From Rodentolepis nana (Eukaryota > Platyhelminthes > Cestoda > Cyclophyllidea > Hymenolepididae): DNA of 10,593 bases. The notes below the pieces were generated by a model. The model had not been told where the DNA came from, searched no databases, and was given only the letters and a program-made list of their open reading frames with translations. The position numbers and the translations under genes were made by a program. This document shows, in pieces, positions 1 to 9,404 of the stretch (position 1 is the stretch's first letter; each line of letters starts with the position of its first letter). The DNA is taken from positions 13,434 through 24,026 of the forward strand of contig UZAE01012921.1 of NCBI GenBank assembly GCA_900617975.1. Reading direction: 5' to 3'.

Positions 1-216
1 GTGGGGGGGGGTTGGGGATGGAGGCTAATCATTTTCATTTAAATACTCATTCAATACCGCTATCGGCTTCTCTATGATTTATTTCAATTTCCTTAACCTA
101 TTCTCTGTATTATCACTTGAAGGTTGTATAGTATTTGGTTGCTTAGTGGAATGGCGTTTCCAAGTTCTCTTTTTATCTCCTATATTCATCTAATTCACCC
201 GTTTCTCACTGTGTAG
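1..216 (+). other. End of an anoctamin intron (5' end outside window)
   Basis: No anoctamin-like coding is visible before the acceptor TGTGTAG at 210-216. The exon starting at 217 opens with one base completing a split codon, so a coding exon must lie upstream. The first 17 bases are a G-rich run at the window edge. Confidence 0.6.
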
Positions 217-3200
217 ACTTTACTTCGGCGAATCTATCGCATTCTACTTCGCTTGGCTTGGTCTTTACACCTACTGGTTAATTCCTGTCGGCATCTTCGG
301 CCTACTTGTCTTCTGCCTCTCCGCTATCGATATAGCCGATGATCGGGTTGTGTAGGTTTTCTTTAAAGCTCACCAGTTCATATGAAACTCTGCATCGGTT
401 TCGGAGTAAATTCTTCTTCTTTTTTGTCCATTTTTTTTATCAAGTGAAGATGTCTGCAATCGCGGTGGAGAAATTATTATGTGTCCAACTTGCAACAAAG
501 GATGTCAATTATGGCTGTTGAATTCGTCGTGTTTTGCGACAAAAATGACTCATCTAGTGGATAATATGGGCACTGTTTTGTTCGCCGTGTTCATGGCACT
601 TTGGGGCAAGTTCAATTTGCATTTGTTTAGAGCTCTTTTTTGTATCATCTCTCCCCTTCTAGCTACTCTTTTTATGGAGAATTGGAAGCGTTATCAAAAT
701 GTTCTGGCCTACCGATGGAATGTCCAAAATCTCGAAACCATAGACGAACCACCAAGACCGGAATTTCTTGCACTTATTAAGAAACGCGGATACAAAACCT
801 CCGTTAATATAATCACTGGTGTAGGTTCTCTTTTTTTAGGAGGAAAAATTGAGAATTTTAATCCATTTTTTATAGCGAGAAGAACCTACCATTCCATTCT
901 GGAGTAGAAAACTGCCAGTCACCACACTCTCCTTCATTTCAGTCCTCTTCGGTGTACGTGACAACGCCTCTTTAGGCAACCCCCCCCCCAACCCCCCTCT
1001 TATGGAATAAACTAAGTGGAAAGGACTTTCAATTTTAGGTTATTCTCTGTTTGGCGGCTCTTATTGGTGTAATTTTCTACCGCTTGGTGGTGAATACTTT
1101 ACTTCTTCAAAGCGACAACGTCTTTATTAACACGGTAGCCGGCATGATCACAACTGTGACCAGCTCTTGCATCAACTTGGTTTGCATTTTCATTCTGAAA
1201 TTTGTAAGTTTATCGCATTCCACACCCCCCACCCCCCCAATCCCCCACCCAACCGAAATGCAAACTGCGTTGGATCTAAGCCTATGTGCTTGACACTTTA
1301 GGTTTACGATAAAATTGCTGTGAGGTTGACCGATATGGAGAACCATAGAACTCAATCTGAGTATGATGATAGTTTGACACTGAAGCTGTATCTTCTCCAA
1401 TTTGTCAACTTCTACTCTTCCATTTTCTACATCGCCTTCATTCAAGGAACTACAGCGAGTTTGCCTGGAGATGACAGTGTTCCCATTCGTTCTTCTGGTG
1501 TAAGTCATCAACTTCAACTGCGATCTCCTAATGTCCTTACTATTCCATCGCTCAGTAGAGCAGTTACTCTGGGCTGCGGATATATCCATGAGTTACATTG
1601 TAAAAACTCTCTTCTTGCACTTGATTTAAGTGTTACTATCGTTAATTGACAAATTTGCTTATCGATCACGGGAATACCTTGTCTAGTACTTATTTGTCCC
1701 CATCTACTTAAGGGTTTGTACATATTTGAATTTCCCACAAAATCTATTAATAGGAGAAAAGGGGAAGGTATTAGTGCGTGGATGAATCTAATGGTTTGAA
1801 AAGGGTAAAAATGTCCTTTATGATAGCCCGAAAAGTAGCTAAGGGTGCTCCGTCCACTTTTAATTGCTTAAAACTCTAGCAAAACGGCTTAAAATACTCG
1901 TCAAAATTGTTCTCCTTTGTGATTGGTTATCTCAAGATGGCTGGTAACAAACTAACGGCCTTTCAGACCACAGTTAGGCAGATGGTGATGGACTTGTAGA
2001 GTGAGTGGTCTAAGAATGGGAGTTGAAGAGCTGTCAGAAAAAGGTCCTTTGAGCGTAGACTAAACCTCAATTCTAGACTGCACATAGGGCTGATGCAATT
2101 ATACTGAAATTGCAAAAAATTCGAAAGTTTTTCGCATACAAAAGTTGGGCTCAGTTAGCTTGCTGTAGGTGTAAAGCGTGTAATCGATGACCAAGAGAGA
2201 ACGATGAGTTGATGCAACATCATTGAAACAATTTATTACACACTTACTAGTGCGTAAATCACAAATAAAAGACTTGAGAAAAGCAAGCTGTCAATTGAAG
2301 TAGGTACATATGAGAGTATTCGCCTTTTTCTAACCTCTGACAAAATTGCAAACTTGTTTGTAAAGCTCGATTATTTTTATTTTTTTGCAAATTCAAGCAA
2401 ATACGAAGCTTTGCTCTTGAGAATCAATATCTACCGTGGCTTTTCCGAAAGTTCGCCCATCCGAATAAGCGTCCTGGGCGGATTTTCGGAAGGTTCCGGT
2501 ACAACTTTTGTGAAACACTTTTGGGGTGCAGATCGGCATCAACTGCAACTCCAGTTGGTATCATAAATATCACCACTGTATTTTTCGGTTCATTTCCTTT
2601 AGCGAATGTGGTATCGAAAATGATGCAACCCTTGATCAAATTACATCATTAAAGTTAATCTTTCTTTGGAAATAATATAATTATTTATAAATTGATTAAA
2701 AGAAGCATTGGCTAGAAACTTTGAGGAGTATATGCCATGTTATTGGGGGGTATTGGAAGGCTGATAATATCCTTACAAGAAAAAATAATAAAGAATAGAC
2801 CATTGGACTACAGTAAAATAATTTTTTGGAGATTGAATTATTTCATCCTACGTTTGAAACGAATTTCTCAGACTGTCGATCATTGCTTTTCCTCTGTCAA
2901 GACTCGATGACACAACATTGTTACTTTTGCGTTTATAGTAGTATCAAAAACATTTAGCTTGGAGGATTTTTTATTGATTAAATGGATGATAACGAAACGG
3001 GAGTAAAGAGCATGATTGTATTAATCGAAAAAGTCAATCAATTTAGGCTAATTGCAAACTAAATTATCTTATTTGCTATTATTATAGTGCGACAACGGAA
3101 ATTGCCTATTCCAACTCTTCATTCAATTAGCCATCATCATGGTTGGCAAACAGTTCCTTAACTTCCTCACTGAGAATACACTCCCGTAAGTTCTATCTAA

Positions 3201-5030
3201 CAGGTATTTTCTTCGAGGAGGAGGAGTAGTCTATTTGGAATCACAAAGATATTGTGGTGTCTTTTCACAGACCAATCAAACGATGTCTCTCGGTGTACTT
3301 TGCTCAACGCCGAAGCAACAAGGGGAGAAATGGGCTCATTGAAAATCAACCTCAATACGGGTCAATTGAATCTGGAGAGCCAGAAAGGATTCCTTTGACA
3401 GATTCCGGTAAGCCGATCCTCTACAATTGCAGAGTTAACTACACTCTCTTGGATGGTGGTTCAAGGCCTCTGTTTGAGGAATATCTGGAAATGTGTAAGT
3501 TCTACACTAATAATCTTAGAATACCTGTTTCAACATTAATTGTTTGTTCAAGTTGAAGAAACCTGTTGTTGCCGTTTTCGACTTTTAGTGATGCAATATG
3601 GTTTCATTACAATGTTTGTTCCCGCCTTTCCGATTGCTCCGCTATTTGCGCTGCTAAATAACGTGGTTGAAATCCGTACGGACGCCAAGAAATTCATACG
3701 ACTTATGCGTCGACCTACCATAAAGCGAGAAAAGGGGATTGGCGTTTGGTTTAGCATTCTCAGTGTGGTGTCGAGCCTGGCTATTAGAACGAATGTAATC
3801 ATACCCTAATCCTAACTTTACTTATTTGAATTTCAGTAGTTAATTTAATTTTTTGTGTATCTAGGCTTGCTTGATCGCATTCACCTCGGACTTTTTGGCA
3901 CGAATGACCTACATATTCTACTATTCGCCCAGTGGAAATTTGGAAGGTTTTGTTGACTTCTCTCTCTCTTACATGAATGTTTCGAGGTTCACATTAACAG
4001 CGAAAGACGAAGCTTTGCTTGGGAACTCTACATACTGTCGGTGCGTTTAAATATTTATAACCATTGCGTTTACAAAGAAGACAGTGTTAATTTAATTGAA
4101 TATTTTGCCTTCCTTGAAGGTATCGTGATTTCCGTGAACCACCAACAGCGGCAGACCCCTATAGTTACACACCCATTTACTGGCATATTCTAGCTTTTAA
4201 ATTTGCCTTTGTGTTCATTTTTGAGGTATGTAATGTGCTCGTTTTCATAATCTCTTTGTCTACTTGAGTAAAATTCTCTGCTTTGCTTTTTTTTAGAATG
4301 TTGCTTTAGCTCTGTGTGCATTCTTGGCCAAGTGCATTCCTGATATGCCTAGGAGTCTTGTCATAATTTCTCGACACGAGGCAAGAGTTATCAGCGAATT
4401 GGAACTAACTGATGATAAGGATAATGCGTGGGAACCTCCAACTCAACAACCTCCAATTGGATTTTCTTGTGTTGATGAAATAAAGGTATATTTTTTAACA
4501 TTTTTGTACTTGCGATAAAAAAGTTTTAACTACTGCGCTAGAAAATTACTCCATTTTTTGATTGTCTAGTCAAATTATTAGTCATCGTGTGATTTCATTA
4601 CTAGTTTATACAATCAATCCAGGATTAGTTTTAAAGTTATTAGTTTCAAAGTAGAATTTATTTGACTATTCACTTGGACAACCTAGGTTAATTAGAAATG
4701 TTATTTTTTTAAAACAAACTTAAAATTTTCTGTGCACAAATCATTAGCCTGCAAGGATATTCTACCTCCCATTCTTTCTACGTAAGTTGGTAGATTAACT
4801 AAAATGTAGGTTTGTGGTAAATATCATTCGCCAGACTTAGGACAGTTCTATTTGTTTATTGGTCGTCGATTGTTTGCAGCTCACAACTAATTTTATTTAT
4901 CATTGTTTCCTATCCAATTTTCTAACCCCCACCCACCTTCCCCACTTCCAATTCTTACACATAACAGGGTCGAACAAGATTTCATTTGGGCTTCTATGGG
5001 GATGAATCCGGAAATTGCGTGTTTGTGTGA
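217..5030 (+). CDS. Anoctamin (TMEM16) family protein, 5'-partial, 13 exons
   Basis: Predicted Ca2+-activated phospholipid scramblase and/or ion channel of a cell membrane. Exons: 217-351, 445-605, 663-820, 876-953, 1039-1203, 1302-1499, 3088-3185, 3271-3494, 3589-3794, 3865-4040, 4120-4225, 4297-4485, 4968-5030. All junction phases agree, giving about 651 residues with no internal stop. Exon 1 opens TM1 with YFGESIAFYFAWLGLYT, a family hallmark. A Cys-rich first loop follows (IIMCPTCNKGC), then MALW-ATLFMENWKR at TM2 and FVNFYSSIFYIAF at TM5. Ca2+ ligands are all present: Asn 3160-3162 and Glu 3172-3174 (TM6), EYLE 3479-3490 (TM7), and Glu 3669-3671 with Asp 3681-3683 in EIRTD (TM8). The CRYRDFREPP loop and a last TM ending IPDMP come after. 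From memory, the TM5 and CRYRDF segments look most like vertebrate ANO5/ANO6. The N-terminal cytosolic domain lies upstream of the window. Every intron is GT-AG except 606-662, which is GC-AG. The family call is firm; the last exon is less certain. Confidence 0.93.
606..662 (+). other. 57-nt GC-AG intron, in frame
   Basis: Donor GCAAGT follows TTTGGG; the acceptor is CTTCTAG. Splicing converts an interrupted reading to MALW-ATLFMENWKR, the conserved anoctamin TM2 sequence. The intron is a multiple of three with no in-frame stop, so unspliced RNA would encode 19 extra residues inside TM2. Confidence 0.85.
980..997. repeat. Poly-C tract in a short intron
   Basis: C10-AA-C6 in the middle of the 85-nt anoctamin intron 954-1038. 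A similar C7-type cluster is in the next intron (about 1225-1247). Confidence 0.8.
1500..3087 (+). other. Large 1588-nt anoctamin intron
   Basis: Donor GTAAGT at 1500 and acceptor ATTATAG ending at 3087 join RSSG to CDNGNC in phase 0, as expected before TM6. It is far longer than the neighbouring introns, most of which are 55-98 nt. No coding exon or recognisable transposon protein was found in it. Small open frames on both strands have no family features. The notable content is the hairpin at 2432-2501. Confidence 0.85.
2432..2501 (+). repeat. Intronic 70-nt imperfect hairpin (pre-miRNA-like or MITE remnant)
   Basis: Arms 2443-2459 and 2475-2491 pair over 17 consecutive positions: 15 Watson-Crick and two G:U, leaving a 15-nt loop. 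After one bulged base the stem continues outward to 2432/2501 with about nine more pairs and one mismatch, giving roughly 26 pairs. It is transcribed in the sense direction inside the anoctamin intron. Size and stem length are within the pre-miRNA range, but a small inverted-repeat element is an equal alternative. Confidence 0.45.
4486..4967 (+). other. Last anoctamin intron (482 nt)
   Basis: Donor GTATAT follows the Lys codon of DEIK; acceptor CATAACAG precedes GGTCGA. A C-rich stretch lies at 4926-4948, just before the acceptor. If the donor is not used, the reading frame runs on and stops at 4516-4518, giving an alternative short C-terminus. Nothing else recognisable is inside. Confidence 0.6.
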
Positions 5031-5167
5031 TGCTACTTAAGTAAAATGAGTAGGTCTGTCGACTTCGATATGCAGCACAAATCAATGATCGTTGTGTCGT
5101 TTCCTAAACCACTATAATCCCCTTTTTCTCATCACTTTTAACCTATTTATTTTACTTACAAAGACAA

Positions 5168-5194
5168 TATATACGTATATACTTATATATATTT
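5168..5194. repeat. AT-rich simple repeat (TATA/TATACGTATA)
   Basis: An alternating TA tract containing TATACGTATA and TATATATA, low complexity, in the putative anoctamin 3' UTR. Confidence 0.6.
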
Positions 5195-5268
5195 GTACTT
5201 TTAATTTTTTCAAGACACAACAAGTGGGCTTCATATATGCCGTGGTTAGTCCCTCCCTCCCACATAGA

Positions 5269-5274
5269 AATAAA
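5269..5274 (+). terminator. Poly(A) signal AATAAA for the anoctamin
   Basis: This is the first canonical hexamer downstream of the proposed anoctamin stop, 238 nt away. It implies a 3' UTR of roughly 250-270 nt. A match to a 6-mer in AT-rich DNA is weak evidence on its own. Confidence 0.4.
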
Positions 5275-6187
5275 TGTTGCATGATGCTGCTTAAAAGCTT
5301 GAATTAAGTAGTGATGCCTATTTCATTGTCAAATTTGTTAATTCACTTCGGAAGCACGCACTACTACATGTCATTTTTGTTATTACGCGTTGTTTCCTTA
5401 CCTTTTAAAGCCGCCGTTGGGTCTACGAGCTTAAAATTGACGCAAGTGTTAGTCATAGTCCTCTAGTTCTTTGTATTGTGCACGCTTTTGATCCCTCCCA
5501 ATTCATCTGATAGCCTGTTGATTAAATTTTTTATTTTTTTTAATTCTCGCACATTTATTTTAATGTCCAGGAAGATAATATCGCACCAGTTGCGTAATAG
5601 ACAAAGGTATGTCTGGAATTTCCTCTGTCCGTTATTTCAAATTTGTGTGTGTGCGTTCGCGCGCAATTTGGGTTAAGTGGTTGTGTTCCACGCTTTAAAA
5701 ACGCTATGTATTCGCGTCAGTGTTGTGAATAATGTGTATACTTTATAAAGCTCCTCGCTGTATACTATACACTGAATTTCATTACGCAGCTGAATTATCT
5801 TTCGCTTTGTATGTGTATGCTAATGAATGTGATGTCAATGTTGACCTTGACATCTTAAGGAGTAAGTCTACTTGCTTCAGCGCATCCGCTTAAAGTTTTG
5901 TGTGTTTTGATTTAAAGTTGTGCAAGTGCTTTTAATTTATTTCTCACACCTACGGAACAAAGTGTTTTCTGTGGAAAAGGAGAATTTCGCTTACTGGGCA
6001 TGCGCGATGCGACTCACAATCCATGACCGTTGCTAAGGCAGATGGGTGCAATGATTACTGCACCTGATGTGACTAGTACCATCTAGATTGTCGCTTGAAT
6101 ATATCGAGGGTGGTGTTTGAACCAATCCAATAATATTGTCAAAACTAGAAATCATAAGACTCCGCGGCAAGTAATGAGAGGCAGGCA

Positions 6188-6243
6188 GGATTCAATTCCA
6201 GTCTATAATTTGTAACGAATGAATCAGCTAAGCTCTTGACAAT
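6188..6243 (-). mobile_element. Degenerate tRNA-like SINE head
   Basis: On the minus strand the B-box-like GGAATTGAATCC (6199-6188) lies about 42 nt downstream of an A-box-like TGTCAAGAGCTTAGC (about 6241-6227). This is the internal pol III promoter arrangement of tRNAs. It does not fold as an intact tRNA, so a decayed tRNA-derived SINE is likelier. Family and element ends could not be defined. Confidence 0.35.
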
Positions 6244-7002
6244 TCATATTAGGGAAATCAGATTCTCTATGGTTACTGTACTATTCTTAAGTGGTGTGGA
6301 TAGAAGGGTGAGTGGAAATTGCTGAGATTTGTAAAAAAATCTGATCGACAAACCGAAAGTGGGCTTGACCATTATATATGTGACTTTTAGGTGTTCTTAT
6401 ATGCACAAATTAAATTTATCTCTGTAATAATTATGCATGCTGTGGCTCTGTGTGTTAGATTTCTCTCCATGCATTTCTTTTGCTCTATTAACCTCACTCG
6501 CCATTTTCTACCCTCAGCCTAGGGAACGCAACCACGTTGGAGTCGACGTTCTTCGTTTCCAATGAGCCTGTCCTTCTGGTTGAATTTGACTTACATATAT
6601 AGATATATTATCGATCAAAGCGCTACCATATTTGCAAAGTATTGTATCCCATTGATCGGGAATTCCGTTCCCCATACCCCCCCTCGGCTCCTTTCTTATA
6701 TTTGCTCATAACGGCTTTGTTTCTCTCGTATTCCCTTTGTATTGCCGACTAGTGAATTTCTCGACCATCGCTAACTTGTGATAATATATATTTACCAAAT
6801 ATGTTATACCAGATTTGCTTTGTTATTTTAAACAATGAGGGGCTCTTCGAGTTCATACCCCATCCCCCTCCCATCTCCATCGATCTTTATTGGATGAAAT
6901 AGAAAGCGAGGTGATTATAGAATAGTTATATCTGGAATAAGGAGAGGGCAGGTAACGAGTAATTGTCCATTGTGCTACTGGATTACCACTTCCTACTGGG
7001 AA

Positions 7003-7064
7003 CTGGAGCGCCTAAAATATCAACCTGTCGTCTGTAGAACCCAGGAGGCCAAGATTTTAATCCC
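7003..7064 (+). mobile_element. Degenerate tRNA-like SINE head
   Basis: A-box-like CTGGAGCGCC at 7003-7012 is followed about 45 nt later by B-box-like GATTTTAATCCC at 7053-7064 (9 of 12 matches to the consensus GGTTCGAATCCC). It is in the opposite orientation to the similar fragment about 0.8 kb upstream. The element may continue downstream, but its end cannot be set from one copy. Confidence 0.35.
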
Positions 7065-7277
7065 ATTTCCCTTAAATTACCTGCCCCAGTTGACACCATG
7101 GTGCTTGGGACTAATAAAGGAATGGCAGAATTGCGTGTTCCCGGGGCCGGTTCATTACTAACATTAGGAATGTATTATTTACATCAAATGGGAGGCTTCA
7201 TGCTAGTTATCATTAGCCCTTTAGTTGACCTCAGGCTTCACAGAGGGAGAGGAACATCAAAGCGACAAAATTCGAGA

Positions 7278-7287
7278 GGGGGGGGGG
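7278..7287. repeat. G10 homopolymer
   Basis: A run of ten G in intergenic DNA, one of several long G or C runs in the window. Confidence 0.8.
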
Positions 7288-8041
7288 ACAGAAGAGTGTT
7301 TTAAAGATGTAAAAGAGACAGACACAAAGGTGGATGAAAGGTGAGGCGAGTACTGTCGAAGTGGTCGAATATGGCATACAGTGGGGTCATAATAGTCTGA
7401 ACTCAGAAGTCAGCTGCCTGTTAATAGACTTTTTTGCCATATGAGTATACGTTGCCCAGGATGCACCACGTGGAGGTAAGTCTATCCCACACCCCAGACT
7501 CAAAATTATATAAATGGAGGATTCTGAGTGTTTAGATGAGCCAAAACACGGCTTTGAGGATCCCATAAAGTCCCGATAGGACCGCACATAAGACGCAACC
7601 AATATATACATGTATGACTCAGTTTTGAGTTATAATAGTGTTAGGATAAAGATTCCATTGGTTGCATTGAAATAACTTAAGAATGCGAAAGTAGACAACT
7701 CACTTATTTATAGCAAAACGCTGCATCTGCCATTTCAGTGGCTAAACTTGGTTCAGCCCCCTCCAATGTCCAATTCCACCATTACTCTCCACTAAACTCA
7801 GGGTTAAACTTTACTTCAGAGCTTAAAGAAGACTATTACATCGGGTTAGTCTTTGGTGATTGCACACCCAACTCGATTGTACGCTTGAAGTAACTTGCTC
7901 ACCGGAATAAAAGGCAGCTTGAACAGAAACCAGAGATCAACAAAGCGAAGCAAGCATTTCAATCCAATCTCTATTCACACCATTCACCCGATCGATGCAC
8001 AAATAGACTGCGCAAATAAATAGACGATTTAAGATTCAATT

Positions 8042-8068
8042 GGGGGGGGGGGGGGGGGGGGGGAGGGG
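8042..8068. repeat. G22 tract (G22-A-G4)
   Basis: Twenty-two consecutive G, one A, then four G. It ends about 40 nt beyond the stop codon of the minus-strand gene at 8106-9267, so it would appear as C22 in that gene's RNA if transcription reaches it. It is G-quadruplex-capable and probably length-variable. Confidence 0.9.
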
Positions 8069-8105
8069 AACAAGGCGATTAATATATTACAAGATTGTAC
8101 AATAA

Positions 8106-9267
8106 TTAGACAGATAATCTACTTAAAATAGAATTGGTAGAAGCACACGCTGAAGCAATAGCGCCAATACTCCTTTCATTAACAACCTCAGAAATCACTG
8201 ATCGATCAATAGGCTTGCACCCAGACCCGAGATCCCTCAAATTCGCAAGAGTACTAGCAACTTGTAGAGCGGAATACGTTCCCGGGAGAGCGTCTGTAAT
8301 GAGAGGGAGTTTAGATTCCATAATATGTCGAATCAATGGACCACAAAATGCCGATTTGAGCAAGCGTAATTCAGTAAGGAGTGCATCTCGAAAGTCATTG
8401 AGGTTTACGACCACAGATTCGCAAGATTTCCATGAACCTTTCAGCACCACGAAACCCTCCCGCTTAAGACGATCAATAAGTAGATGGTGCATATTTCTAT
8501 GACTTAAAACAGGGATAGAAAAACTTGACATTTCCTTACCAAGATAAAGCCTCTAAATTTAATTTCCCAGTTGAACTTCGACTCAAACGAACTCTACATC
8601 CACTGAATAGGCCTTGCCGAAGGGTTGCCCATTCACCGAGAACAGCGTGAAAACTGAAGATTCTCCTTAAGATTTCTTTTGCACTATATTCCTCTAAGTC
8701 GCATTCTAAAACAGACTTCCATGGATGAGTCAACTCTGAGGCAGCATCTTCAACTACATTTCCATCCGGCTCTTCATCACATGATTTAATGTCATCAAGG
8801 TCGAGAGGATTTGCGAGGTGAACTATCCAATCAGCAGTGTGAATCTGAAGGTAAATATCGGTGAATGATTGTGGAGGCGGAATCACGGCAAAAATATACT
8901 TTTTAGTCGATTTTATAAAAGTCCATGAAAATGCGCAACTGGACAATGGCCTGATCATCAACTTTCGGTCAATCGTGAATTCGCAGTTATCATTTGTAAT
9001 GCAAATCATTAGATTTTCATTACCAGAACAGCGAAAAAGACGCAAATCCGATATTTCAAATTTAGGTAGTGTAGAGTCCGATACTACTTTGACAAAGAGA
9101 CCAGGAAGACATCCAATAGATCGATCGAAATTAGACGGCTTCGATTCTCGTCGACTGTAGAATATCGGAATAAGGCTTTTTTCGAATGAACTCGGAGAAT
9201 TTGCATAAAATTCACACTCAAGGAGTGGAAGATATCGATTTGCAACCGAATACTCAGCATTACTCAT
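8106..9267 (-). CDS. Unrecognised 374-residue protein, two exons
   Basis: Exon 1 runs 9267-8540 and exon 2 runs 8502-8106, with the stop at 8108-8106. Two adjacent open frames look separate, but the first stop (TGGTAA) contains a GTAAGG donor. Splicing a 37-nt intron (8539-8503, acceptor TTTTAAG) joins them in phase 2, turning LEALSW-stop into LEALSC-HRNMHH. The ATG is preceded directly by an in-frame TAG that is also part of a TTTATAG acceptor-like site, which fixes the start. The product has no clear signal peptide or TM segment. It shows a mixed N-terminal half (residues 1-150), an acidic stretch (LDLDDIKSCDEEPDG, about 154-168), and a helical C-terminal half rich in Leu, Ser and Ala. I recognise no family. 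It lies 137 nt downstream of the stop of the gene above it on the same strand. Confidence 0.75.
8503..8539 (-). other. 37-nt GT-AG intron
   Basis: Donor CTTG|GTAAGG and acceptor CCTGTTTTAAG. The phase-2 junction restores one open frame across the stop at 8536-8538. The pyrimidine-rich stretch TTTTTCTATCCCTGTTTT precedes the acceptor. The size is near the lower limit for animals, but introns of this size are known in flatworms such as schistosomes. Confidence 0.8.
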
Positions 9268-9274
9268 CTATAAA
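9268..9274 (-). promoter_or_regulatory. Candidate trans-splice acceptor TTTATAG next to ATG
   Basis: The AG at 9269-9268 abuts the ATG of the 374-residue gene. No upstream exon could be joined to it in phase 0, because the gene before it has its own stop and poly(A) signal. In flatworms such sites can accept a spliced leader. The pyrimidine tract is weak. It could instead be chance, with the start lying in an ordinary 5' UTR. Confidence 0.4.
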
Positions 9275-9352
9275 CGCGAATACTTATTTCGTACTAACGG
9301 TAATACGACAACAAATGAAATAATAAAAAAAAACTCTCAAAAGCCAAAACTA

Positions 9353-9358
9353 TTTATT
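9353..9358 (-). terminator. Poly(A) signal AATAAA for the upstream minus gene
   Basis: It lies 46 nt beyond the stop at 9405-9407 on the minus strand. A run of nine U and further U-rich sequence follow it (plus coordinates 9331-9320), resembling a downstream element. It precedes the next ATG by 85 nt. Confidence 0.6.
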
Positions 9359-9404
9359 TTGTCCCTTGATTAAACAACAAAACACAAGCAAAAGAAGCAG
9401 CCAA

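Larger units (their letters stand above)
5031..8105. other. Convergent intergenic region, about 3 kb, no supported gene
   Basis: It lies between the plus-strand anoctamin stop and the minus-strand gene stop. It holds the anoctamin 3' UTR, AT repeats, C- and G-runs, two tRNA-like SINE fragments and a short palindrome. The longest open frames (about 60-75 codons, for example 6970-7161, 7098-7304 and 7387-7611) overlap one another in different frames and show no domain or splice context. I see no RNA gene with proper folding. Confidence 0.7.

Noticed and set aside
821..839. A 19-21-nt micro-intron with a TTTTTTTAG acceptor in the anoctamin
   Set aside because: Using the next acceptor (TTTTTTATAG at 875) gives a 55-nt intron and restores ITGREEPTIPFW-type sequence that matches the family and continues in frame; the micro-intron does not.
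1107..1589. 160-codon open frame on the minus strand
   Set aside because: It is a shadow antisense to the anoctamin exons at 1039-1203 and 1302-1499, which have clear family sequence and splice sites.
6188..6243. Functional tRNA gene
   Set aside because: The box motifs are degenerate and I could not draw an acceptor stem or a standard cloverleaf; a SINE remnant explains it better.
6970..7304. Two overlapping plus-strand open frames (63 and 68 codons)
   Set aside because: They overlap in different frames, cover a SINE-like sequence and have no splice context or recognisable protein features.
7387..7611. 74-codon minus-strand open frame
   Set aside because: Short, in AT-rich intergenic DNA, with no motif; its length is expected by chance.
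8134..8502. 122-codon plus-strand open frame
   Set aside because: It overlaps the well-supported second exon of the minus-strand gene and has no features of its own.
8861..9160. 99-codon plus-strand open frame
   Set aside because: It is antisense to exon 1 of the minus-strand 374-residue gene and shows no domain.
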